Assembly (NCBI GenBank): GCA_003990745.1
Contig: RBNI01003764.1
Span: 1 to 15,254, forward strand
Direction of reading: 5' to 3'
Source: Jimgerdemannia flammicorona
Lineage: Eukaryota > Mucoromycota > Endogonomycetes > Endogonales > Endogonaceae
DNA length: 15,254 bases
Shown here: positions 1 through 7,829 of the stretch, one piece after another
Layout: each line of letters begins with the position of its first letter
Position numbering within the stretch: position 1 is the first letter of the stretch
Notes under the pieces: model-generated
The model's database searches: none
What the model was told of the DNA's origin: nothing
Seen by the model: only the letters and a program-made list of their open reading frames with translations
Program-made: the position numbers and the translations under genes

Positions 1-332
1 AGAAGCCTAGCTAACTTCTGCCAGAACTGAGACTGGTATACAAATCACAAAGACTTAAGTAAACCCATTGAACCTGAATTCCAAGGCGAATTCAGTCTGT
101 GCACAGCAAAGAACAAGACCCTCGAAATAGGGCACAAGAGAAAGACCTTTGAAAGATAAGGTATACAAGAAAGACCTTTGAAAGATAAGGCACTGCTGCT
201 ACAACTACTTAAAGCGAGCACTTCCTCAACTGAAGGCTTCTTGGTATACATTGTGTACTAAGTCCCTAAGTAATAGTCCACTTCCCTAATTATCCAAAGG
301 ATAAGAGAGGGATAGAAGTGAGAGTTATTACA
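1..332 (+). repeat. Partial LTR (copy A), 3' portion, of the same chromovirus family
   Basis: This stretch aligns with the 3' parts of the two complete LTRs at 1489-1790 and 9770-10075, sharing the opening CTAGCTAACTTCTGCC block and the GAGAGTTATTACA end. The 5' part of the LTR lies beyond the left edge. It ends at 332, and from 333 the minus-strand LINE sequence resumes, so this is the right end of a solo LTR or of another full element inserted in the LINE in the same orientation as the complete one. If so, its target duplication would be TATTC (333-337), with the partner outside the window. Confidence 0.85.
139..190 (+). repeat. Short tandem duplication inside LTR copy A
   Basis: A 23-bp unit beginning AGAAAGACCTTTG occurs at 139-161 and again at 168-190, a 29-bp period. 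The other two LTRs have a single unit at this place (AAAGACCTTTGAAACAGAAGG in the 3' LTR). The duplication is private to copy A and is most simply a local slippage event. Confidence 0.8.
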
Positions 333-1140
333 TATTCCTTGCTATAGCCATCTTTCCACTACCTTCTTCAGTTTCTATACCACCCATCCAGGAAAGTCCA
401 AATGGTATCCCAAATACCACAGCTTCAGTAGCCAATAGACATTTAATACTACAATCCTCCCCACCAGAGAGAAGCCCCTCCCTGATCAGCCCACCAAGAC
501 ACTCTCCCACTTCTGTAACATTCCACACCACCACTCCTTTAGCAGCACTATCCCATATACTGAGAACTAGACACTCAAATATCAAACTGCCTCTTCAGTA
601 TGAACTAGTTGACCAAAGTATCCATGCTCTCCCAGACCAGTTCCAAGCTCTTTAGTCTCACACTTGCTCCAATTCAGCTTTGCCCCTGCCAGCTTCTTAT
701 ATTGTCCTACTCCTTTCTGCAAGCTTTCCACATCTGCCATACAGCCTAACTCTACCACTATATCATCAGCAAAGGCCCCCAGCTTCTATACCACATCTCT
801 CATCTTCAGTCTGGTCAGCCTCCCCTTCAGCTATGCTAACAAAGGCTCCAAAAATAAAATATAGAGCAGGGGTAAAAGAGGATCCCCCTGTGGTATGCCT
901 CTCCCCAAAACAAACTCTGGGCCACTCCACCCATTCATTAGTACTGTAGCCTGGTAGCCTTGCATCAGACCCATTAGTTTCTGAGCCTCCACTACACCAA
1001 ATCTCACCTTCTGCAGAACTGCCTCCAAGTAGTCCTACTGTACCCTGTTATAAGCCTTTTTCTGGTCCAAGAATACCATTCTCCCATCTATTTGCTGGCT
1101 TCTATAGCCCTCCAAAATATTTTGCACCCAGGCTGTACTG
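333..1140 (-). pseudogene. LINE-1 copy, 3' half: reverse transcriptase palm and thumb (decayed)
   Basis: Read on the minus strand from 1140 down to 333, this gives a non-LTR retrotransposon reverse transcriptase. Visible landmarks are VFLDQ (motif A region) near 1075, the block GIPQGDPLLPLLYILFLEP around 840-900, and FADDIVV (motif C; the two Asp codons at 762-767), followed by thumb-like sequence ending in RGFSLVGRIVVLN and LWYLGYHLDFPGW near 390-490. The Asp pair is intact, but stops and at least one frame change break the frame. The other half of this copy is at 10081-10829: the gypsy element at 1141-10075 splits it. Its 3' end is cut by LTR copy A at 332/333. Nucleotide identity to LINE-2 near the insertion point is high, with mostly transition differences. 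Confidence 0.88.
1136..1140. repeat. Target site duplication TACTG, left copy
   Basis: TACTG immediately precedes the TGTAATAG start of the 5' LTR, and the same five bases follow the ACA end of the 3' LTR at 10076-10080. A 5-bp duplication is usual for Ty3/gypsy integrases. LINE-2 has GACAGCACAGCC at the matching place, so the site before insertion can be seen. Confidence 0.93.
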
Positions 1141-1790
1141 TGTAATAGAATGAACAGACGAGATGTGACAAGCAATCACATGACCCAGTGAGTGATGACA
1201 TCATCATACGATCAAGCATGGCATATGAATAATAAATGACAAATGAATGAATGATGCAAAAATGACGTGAAAAACAATATCCAGCTTATCCCCAACAATT
1301 AGTGCTGTAGCAACAGTTGCCACAGCAGCTGATCATTGCCTAGTAATTGAGGTCCTGATCACAAAGTGTTTTTGCCAAAAACCACCTGACAAAGGTTGCG
1401 ATCATAAACCCCATTATAGTTTCCAAATTAGTCACTCATACTTAGTAATGACATCTAAGTGACTCTAGTGTTTCTGACTAAACTCCAGAAGTCTAGCTAA
1501 CTTCTGCCAGAACTGAGACTGGTATATAAATCCCCAAAGACTTAAGTAAACCCCTGAACCTGAATTCCAAGGCAAATTCAGTCTGTGTACAGTAAAGAAC
1601 ATGACCCTTGAAAGATAGGGCAAAGAGAAAGATCTTTGAAACAGAAGGTACTGTCACTACAACTACTTTAAGCAAGCACTTCCTCAAACTAAAGGCTTCT
1701 TAGTATACATTGTGTACTAAGTCCCTAAGTAATAGTCCACTTCCCTAATTATCTAAAGAATAAGAGAGGAGTAGAAGTGAGAGTTATTAC
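1141..1790 (+). repeat. 5' LTR with internal promoter deletion
   Basis: Begins TGTAATAGAATG and is colinear with the 3' LTR at 9300-10075. It is 126 bp shorter because the sequence equivalent to 9605-9730 is missing. In the 3' LTR that segment is flanked by CTTAGT repeats; here a single CTTAGT remains at 1441-1446. The missing part holds TATAAATA and AATAAA. The end is uncertain by two bases: 3' LTR has TTATTACA, whereas here TTATTAC is followed by CACTTGG. Confidence 0.92.
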
Positions 1791-1794
1791 CACT

Positions 1795-1806
1795 TGGTAG
1801 CAGTAT
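1795..1806 (+). other. Candidate primer-binding site
   Basis: TGGTAGCAGTAT begins about four bases after the 5' LTR, where a tRNA-complementary minus-strand primer site is expected. Its first seven bases, TGGTAGC, complement the GCTACCA 3' end known for fungal initiator tRNA-Met; the following bases do not fit that tRNA well. The primer is therefore unassigned: another tRNA, or a mutated site. Confidence 0.55.
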
Positions 1807-1811
1807 ATTAC

Positions 1812-3713
1812 CAGCCAAGAAGGCACCAAAGAACACACTCCTGAAGTTGGAACAAGACCAACCTTAGACAGAAGTAACCCCCAGAACCAACTGTAGATCC
1901 TCAAACCAGAGCCAGAGAAGCCCTTGCCATTAGGACCAGGTGGTACCAGGAAACCATAGACCCAAGGACCCACCAGCTTGTAATTGACCAGGCTTATAAG
2001 GATCTATACCAGGCCTTTAGGACTTACCACCCAGGACTTAGGAATATTATCAGCTACTGTAGGTTCTACAAACTCCTCTGAGGATACATTGGAACCACTA
2101 GGACCCCAGAATCTACTGCTGCAGCCACCCAGGATTTTCTAGATTATATCACACCCTCTGCTGCAAGAGAAGCAGCTGCTGAGTAGATTGCCTCTGACAG
2201 ATATCATCATACCCCTACCAAGACCTCCCTCTACTACAGGCTAGTTGTATACTATGCCTCTGCTATAACTAGGTATGAGAACGAGTAAGCAGGCCAACCA
2301 TCCCCTACTGCTGAACAAGGAGCAGACCCATCTACCCAGCCAGAGACTGATATCCTCTTTGAAGGACCTAGCCAGTATGAGGATGCACTATCTCATCAGG
2401 AAAGGGAGTCAGATGAAGACTCTACAGGTTACCAGTCTAATGATAGCCAACTAGAAACAGCAGGCCTAGGAATTTACCAAGGAACCACAGGTCAAGAAGA
2501 TCAAACCCCAGAACCAACCCAGTCACCTATACAGAGGTTTGGTTTACCCTCTCTCACAGGACTCTTTGATCTGATATCTGGAAATCAAGTAACCCCAAGT
2601 CATATAGCACCACAACACCATTAAGCAGAACAATCTTCAGGAGATTCTACCCCAACAATAGTAGATGCCAATATTGCAGCACTGACTACCCAGCTAGCAG
2701 CACTAGCAGAGATAGTAGGACAGATTGCCAAACAGAACAAGCCAACCAAGACCTTATGAATCCCAACATTCAATAGAAAAAACAGTGACATCAAAAACTT
2801 CATCAATGCAGTTGATACAGGCTACCGAGAAAATTAATGGAATGACAACTGAGTGCCTATAGGAATGCTCACAAACAACCAGAACAACACCTTTCAACAG
2901 CTGTTTGCCACATCAGTAGCACAAGTGGAAACAGTTGCTACATTCATCACCAGAACAGCAGCTGAATTCTGGTGAACCTTAGAATATCACCCAGTAACTG
3001 GAGAAGACTGCCCCCAAGTCAATGGACAAGCACCTGTCAACAATAGACTATGTTGGGATGACTATAAAGCAGGCCCAGGACTCAAGGCCTTGCTACTGAC
3101 AAAATTCCAAAATACGGCCTATATATAAGAAACTTGGAACAAACTGTCCCAGATGGAGTTCCACAAGAACAGTGAGGAGGATCTAGAGACCTTTGCCACC
3201 AGAATGGATGCCTACCTCAAAACTGTAGAACTTACCTACCAGGAGAACAATTTGGCCATCAATAGTACCAGAGCCAACCATCTTTTTGCAGCCCTACCAG
3301 ACTGGCTCACCCAGAAGATCAAGGAACAAGGTCTTCCCCAAGGATATCCCCACTACTCATAGTGCTTTGCCCAAGTACAAAGAAGAGCCCATGAAATCCT
3401 TGCTGTACAAGCTCCACAAAATCAAGAACACAAGAAGGATAACCAGAATAGGAGAAATCCTACCAGAAGGAATGACCAAAGATATGATCAAAGGAATGAT
3501 CAAAGGAACCAGTGAAACCCCAGAGGACCCAGACCTCCCACCAAGGATGAAAAGAAGCAACTTCGCAAAAAAGGATCATGCTTCATCTGCAAGAAGGCAG
3601 GATATATCTCATTCAAATGCCCTGAGAAGAAGAACAGAGCAGGTGAACCCAGTAACCAGAACATTACTATCATTGGAGAAGGTCCAGGAAAGAAGAACCC
3701 TGAGAATATCATC
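1812..3713 (+). pseudogene. gag (N-terminal region, capsid, nucleocapsid), with many stops
   Basis: The frame whose codons start at positions divisible by 3 is coding-like throughout, but I find no convincing start codon. Landmarks in order: HPGLRNIISYCRFY near 2025-2070; an acidic, Gln-rich linker about 2310-2530; LTGLFDLISGNQ near 2553; a Retrotrans_gag-like capsid stretch from about 2640 to 3350 (YREN, WDDYKAGPGLKALLLTKF, the ATRMDAYLKT segment, LPDWLTQKI); a basic Asn/Arg-rich tail with repeats of NDQR/YDQR near 3465-3520; and a zinc knuckle at 3579-3620. Stops include 2079 (TGA), 2622 (TAA), 3126 (TAA) and 3360 (TAG), mostly readable as C-to-T changes of Arg or Gln codons. It runs without a genuine break into the dUTPase and protease, so gag and protease appear to form one frame. 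Capsid and nucleocapsid would package the element RNA. Confidence 0.82.
3579..3620 (+). other. Gag CCHC zinc knuckle with His-to-Tyr change
   Basis: The sequence CFICKKAGYISFKC has the spacing C-x2-C-x4-[H]-x4-C of a retroviral nucleocapsid knuckle. The fourth ligand is Tyr (TAT at 3603-3605) where His is expected, a single C-to-T change. Zinc binding should be lost in this copy. Confidence 0.88.
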
Positions 3714-4128
3714 AAAGTACAGAAGATATGGTACAAGGCTACCATCCCCACTAAGGCCCACCCAACCAATACTGGATATGACCTCTACTCCAGCCAAGAC
3801 CTCACTATTTCACCAAGTACCAATGCTACAGTGCAAACAGGAATTGCAATGCAAACTCCCAAAGGTACATACATCCGCCTTGCTGAGCAAAGCAGTCTAG
3901 CCAAAGAGTTCAATATTGGGCTAGGAGGAGGAGTAGTTGATCAAGGATATACTAGTGAAATCTGTGTCATCTTGTAAAATTTTGGAGACAAATCATTTGA
4001 AGTCAAAACAGGTCAAAGAATTGCCCAAGCAATCATTGAAGAAATCTGTCAGGATCTCACCATCGAAGAAGTCCCTGAGCTCTCCCAGACAGATCATGGC
4101 AAGAAAGGGTTTAGATCAACCAATAAAC
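3714..4128 (+). pseudogene. dUTPase-like domain (trimeric dUTP pyrophosphatase family) within gag-pol
   Basis: dUTPase hydrolyses dUTP to dUMP and pyrophosphate, keeping uracil out of newly made DNA. All five motif regions of the homotrimeric family can be traced in order: motif 1 TGYDLYSS (Asp at 3780), motif 2 AEQSSLA (3882-3902), motif 3 GGGVVDQGYTSEI (catalytic-type Asp at 3939, Tyr at 3948), motif 4 GQRIAQAII (from 4011) and a motif 5 remnant GKKGFRSTN (about 4101-4125). About 138 codons, the usual length. It shares the gag frame directly after the zinc knuckle and precedes the protease. Damage: TAA at 3975; Arg-to-Gln in motif 2 (CGA-to-CAA type); Gly-to-Ser in motif 3; Gly-to-Arg in motif 5. 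dUTPase fused into gag-pro is known in betaretroviruses and, elsewhere in pol, in non-primate lentiviruses. In a fungal-type chromovirus it is unusual to my knowledge. Confidence 0.9.
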
Positions 4129-4196
4129 CTCCCAATCAAAAGGTCACTACCATGAAGGAAGATGATGAAAACTAGTATAAGAGAATTGCAGATAGT

Positions 4197-4307
4197 TATG
4201 CACTATGTGGATGATGCCCTCATTCTATTCAAATATACTGTATGGAACATGTTGGTGAATGCCATGCATACCTCTCCAAAGTTTTCAAAATTCAATCCAA
4301 GAAGTGC
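4197..4307 (+). other. Cys/His-rich module between dUTPase and protease (unrecognised)
   Basis: In the continuing frame the Cys and His codons lie at 4206, 4215, 4221, 4239, 4248, 4260, 4263 and 4305, giving C-x2-C-x-H-x5-C-x2-H-x3-C-H and a later Cys. A TGA at 4212 falls inside the first C-x2-C. The density of possible zinc ligands is far above that of the flanking acidic linker (4311-4440). It does not match the nucleocapsid knuckle spacing, and I do not recognise the family. It could be a small zinc-binding or nucleic-acid-binding domain, or chance. Stops at 4173 (TAG) and 4308 (TAA) flank it. Confidence 0.5.
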
Positions 4308-4454
4308 TAAGCCCAACAGACTGAGGAACCCAAACAAGACAATCCTCCTTGTGAAGAATGGGGAGAAACTGACTTCAAGGAGACTGACAGCAATTGGGAC
4401 AATAATGAGGATGAAGAGCTCAACACCATTAAGAAGAAGGACAGTTGCATCAAG

Positions 4455-4874
4455 TTTACAGGCCAAGTCCACAGACAGAATGTCAATGTCTTGCTTGATA
4501 GTGGTACTACTGAAAACTATATCAGCACCAAGACTGCTAAGAGGATTGGAGCCCAAAGCAGACCAGCCACTGAGAAAAGAAGTGTTACCTTTGGTGATAG
4601 CAAGATTGCACCATTGACTAAGATCTGTGAAGATCTCTTACTCAAGATTGGCAAATATCAAGAGAAGTTGGACTTCAGTATTGTAGACCTCCCAGGACAA
4701 GATATTATCTTAGGAAAAGCCTGGTTGACCCAGCACAACCCAGACATCAACTGGAGAACCAATGAGGTTAACCTGACCCATGAAGGCAGAAAGATCACCC
4801 TGATACCCCAGGAAGGTACCAACTACCAAGGAATTGAAATCATCTCTGCCATTCAAATGAAGAGACTCTCTTGA
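4455..4874 (+). pseudogene. Retropepsin-type aspartic protease
   Basis: This domain would cleave the Gag-Pol polyprotein. VLLDSGTTENYIS carries the active-site triad Asp-Ser-Gly (Asp at 4497-4499), followed by a flap-like segment and IILGKAWLTQHNPDINW (near 4703-4753), the hydrophobic-Gly and WL..HNP.I.W signature of Ty3/gypsy proteases. It is in frame with gag and dUTPase and is open from 4311 to TGA at 4872, so its active site looks intact. The Asp-Ser-Gly-Thr form is common in this clade. Downstream coding is in a different frame from about 4871. Confidence 0.88.
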
Positions 4875-5930
4875 AAAAGGGAAACACCTACTTTATCTGT
4901 ATAGTACAAGAAGTCACTGAAGCTACAAGTAGCCCAATTCCAACAGAAGCTCAAGAACTGTTCAAGGAATTCCAAGATATATTCCAAGATCCTCAAGGAC
5001 TTCCACCCAAGCACCAAATCCAACATGGAATTGATCTTATCTCAGGATCTGAACCCCCATACAAGAGTATCAACCACTGGCCCAACCCAAGCTCAAGATC
5101 CTCAAGGATGAGTTGACCAAACTACTGGCCCAAGGATACATTGAACCTAGCTGCTCTCCATTTGGAGCCCCTATTCTATTTGTCAAGAAGAAGGATGGCT
5201 CTCTGTGAATGTGTATTGACTACAGAGCCCTCAACAAGATCACTATCAAGAACTAGTATGCCTTACCTAGGATTGATGAGTTGCTGCACCAAATCTTCAA
5301 GACCAAAACCTTTTCCCTACTAAACTTGCAAAATGGCAACTATCAGATTCTCATTGACAAGAAGGACATTGAGAAGACAGCTTTCTGAACACGGTTTGGA
5401 CACTACCAGTTCTGAGTCATGCCTTTTGGTTTGACCAATGTGGCAGCAACATTCTAGTATCTGATGAATGACATCTTTGGACCACTCCTCAACATCTGTA
5501 TCCTCATGTATATTAATGATATACTAATCTACAGTAAAACAGTAGAGCTACACTACCCCCACCTCAGACAAGTACTGACCCTTCTGTGAGAACACCAGCT
5601 CTATGCTAAGATGAGCAAGTACAAGTTCTACCAAGACTAGATTGAGTATCTAGGACACATCATCTCTGCTGAAGGTATCAATGTGGACCCCCAAAAGGTA
5701 TCCACCCTTAAGGATATCTCTATCCCCACTACCCTCAAGCAACTACAGTATTTTCTGAGTATTGCCAGTTATTACTGAAGGTTTATCCAAGGATACTCTG
5801 CTATTGTAGCCCCACTGACCAGCCTAGCCCATAAAGGAGTGAACATCAAAACTGAATGGTCCCCTGAATGTACCCTGGCTATGGACTATCTCAAGAGACT
5901 TCTTACTGAGGCCCCAGTGCTGACCCTACC
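4871..5930 (+). pseudogene. Ty3/gypsy reverse transcriptase with eight stops and two Asp-to-Asn changes
   Basis: The connection region (ELFKEFQDIFQ ... LPPKHQIQHGIDL) runs in one frame up to about 5073. A one-base loss then moves the frame, and PKLKILKDELTKLLAQGYIE, SPFGAPILFVKKKDGSL and CIDYRALNKITIKN follow. The fingers, palm and thumb are clear, including VMPFGLTN near 5416, LMNDIF and the IEYLGHIIS block near 5641. Stops in this frame are at 5206, 5254, 5386, 5413, 5455, 5587, 5638 and 5776; each sits where family members carry Arg or Gln. The motif A Asp is Asn (AAC at 5323-5325), and motif C reads YIND with AAT at 5515-5517, so two of three catalytic Asp residues are lost by G-to-A changes. 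It would copy element RNA into DNA in cytoplasmic particles. Confidence 0.93.
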
Positions 5931-6300
5931 AGGCCATTCACTCTGACCACAGATGCCTCTGATATTACTATTGGGGCAGTGCTCAGCCAAGAAGACTGCC
6001 CAGTGGCCTATCTTTTACAAAAGCTTAAGCCAGCTGAGACCCAGTATACCACCCATGAGAAGGAACTTCTGGCTATTGTTACTGCACTTCAGGAATGGCA
6101 CCATTTCCTCCTAGGACAACCATTTGTGGTTTATACTGATCACTATGCCCTATGGTATATGTATTCACACACAGCCCATACTGACCCACAGACAAGCCTG
6201 CTTGATGGAAATCATTGCCAACTTTGATATGGAAATTAAGTATATTCCAGGCAAAACCAACTGTGTGGCTGATGGTTTCTCCAGGTACATGGAAGATGAA
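5931..6300 (+). pseudogene. RNase H domain
   Basis: After another one-base-type frame change near 5930, TLTTDASDITIGAVLSQ begins the RNase H, which degrades the RNA strand during reverse transcription. The acidic residues expected at the active site are present: Asp at 5952 (TDAS), Glu at 6063 (HEKELLAIV) and Asp at 6138 (VYTDH). A further frame change near 6160 separates this from THRQACLMEIIANFDMEIKY and IPGKTNCVADGFSR (6190-6290), the usual end of the gypsy RNase H and tether. No stop lies inside the catalytic part, so frame change is the main damage. Confidence 0.9.
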
Positions 6301-7607
6301 CTTGTCTTTATGGTCAAGATAATTGGAGACCTTACTCAAATAATCAAGAATGGCTACTAGCAAGATAGTACCCTGATGAAATTTCTTCAATTCTGCCAAG
6401 ACCCAGAAGCTGAGGTCCCAGAACTCATGAGGCAAATGTCCAAGAGATTCACTTACCATGATGGACTTATCTACAGAGACTATGACAGAGTGGTTATACC
6501 CAACAATGATACTCTGCAACTTAAGATCATGCAGGAACTCTATGATACTCCTGCAGCAGGACACTTTGGTTTTGAAAAGACCTACAACCTCCTCTCAAGA
6601 GAGTTCTACTAGCCAAAGATGACCAAGGATATCAAAGACTTTGTGGCCTCATGTGAGATATGCCAAAGGTTCAAAAGTGGTAATAAGCTACTAGCAGGAC
6701 TCTTACAACCCTTGCCTATTCCAAGTCACAACTGGGATCAGATTGCAATAGACTTCATTGTCCAACTTCCCAAGACCAAGGCAGGATGGGATGCCATCAT
6801 GATATTCATAGACTACCTAAGTAAACAAGCCTATTTTGCACCCACCAAGACCACTGCTACAGTACCAGAGATTGCTGAGATTTTCTCAATCAAGTATTCA
6901 GACTATATGAAATGTCTAGTACTATTATATCTGACTGGGATGCCAAGTTCACAAGTAACTTCTGGAAGGCATTCTTCTCCCTCCATAGAATCAAGCTGAA
7001 GTTCTCTACTACCTACTACCCTCAGACTAATGGTCAAACCAAATGAACCAACAGGACTCTCAAACAGATGCTTAGCATCTTCTGCTGTTACAAGCAAAAT
7101 GATTGGAACAGGTATCTAGCCCATGCCAAGTTTGCCTACAATAACAGTCAGCAAACCTCTACAAAGAAGACTCCATTCTTCCTGAACCATGGTTAACACC
7201 CAAGGACCCCATGCACTACTGTGAAATCAGCAGTCCCAGCAGCCCAAGATCTGGTCAAGACCATTTCTGACCTTATGTGAATGACAAGAGATGCTCTCAT
7301 AGAAGCGCAAGACTATCAGACCAAGTATGCAAACTTGAAGTGAAGAGAAGTCTCCTATAATATTGGTGACATAGTTATGCTTAGAACAGACCACCTCCAC
7401 CCAGATACTCTGGCACAACAACCAGCCAAGAAACTCTATGCTAGAAGAATTGGACCATATAAGATTGTGGAAAAAGTCAGCAAAGTCAACTATAAGTTGC
7501 AACTTCCCAACAATATTCAAGTACACCCAGTATTCCATATCAGCCAATTGGTGGACTACCATGAGAACCCAATCTCTGAGTATACAGTTCCACCACTACC
7601 CCCAATT
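6301..7607 (+). pseudogene. Integrase (HHCC, DDE core, GPY/F) with catalytic Glu lost
   Basis: This enzyme inserts the cDNA into the genome. The zinc domain keeps GHFG (His at 6562) and C-x2-C (6652, 6661), but the first His position is Tyr (TAT at 6541). Core residues: first Asp in IDFIVQLP (6751), second in IISDWDAKF (6933). At the third, the family motif ending ...TNGQT-E is Lys (AAA at 7041) followed at once by TGA at 7044. A frame change near 6896 separates the first Asp from the second. Other stops: 6358 (TAG), 6610 (TAG replacing the Trp of YYWP), 7194 region (TAA) and two TGA in 7270-7345. A GPY/F module is clear: IGPYKIVEKVSKVNYKLQLP then HPVFHISQLVDY (7450-7560). Confidence 0.92.
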
Positions 7608-7829
7608 TGAATCAATGATCAAGAGGAATTCAAAATTGAGGAAGTACTTGACCACAAGATCTGCAAATATCCCAAAACAGTAAAGCAGTTTTTCCTGATC
7701 AAGTGGAAGAGTTACCCCACTCATGATGCCACCTGGGAAAAAGAAGAAGCCCTGAAGAATGCATGCAAAGTCCTCCAGGACTACATGGAAACACTCACTC
7801 CCCAGCAAAGGAAGGAACTACAGCTCTAA
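7608..7829 (+). pseudogene. C-terminal chromodomain of integrase; end of pol
   Basis: After TGA at 7608-7610, the same frame continues with FKIEEVLDHKI, then FFLIKWKSYPTHDATWEKEE and a short helix (about 7629-7790), stopping at TAA 7827-7829. The pattern FKIEEVLDH...FLIKWK.YP...TWE matches chromodomains of fungal chromoviruses, which read histone marks or other chromatin features and direct integration into heterochromatin. Two of three positions usually forming the aromatic cage look plausible (Trp of IKWK, Trp of TWE); the first is not clear. Landing in another transposon fits such targeting but does not prove it. Confidence 0.88.

Noticed and set aside
1493..1687. Antisense 64-codon frames present in both complete LTRs (also 9778-9972)
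   Set aside because: They are open in two homologous copies, but differ at many residues and are broken in copy A; homology of the DNA explains them.
3286..3900. A 204-codon plus-strand frame overlapping gag and dUTPase
   Set aside because: It is in a different frame from the zinc knuckle and dUTPase motifs and shows no domain; it is open only because the region is A/C-rich.
4162..4617. A 151-codon frame over the dUTPase-protease linker
   Set aside because: Out of frame with the protease Asp-Ser-Gly and the Cys/His module; no recognisable features.
5141..5776. Reassigned stop codons (TGA or TAG as an amino acid)
   Set aside because: TGA, TAG and TAA all occur at positions of different residues (Arg, Gln, Trp), alongside missense changes and frame breaks; decay explains this better.
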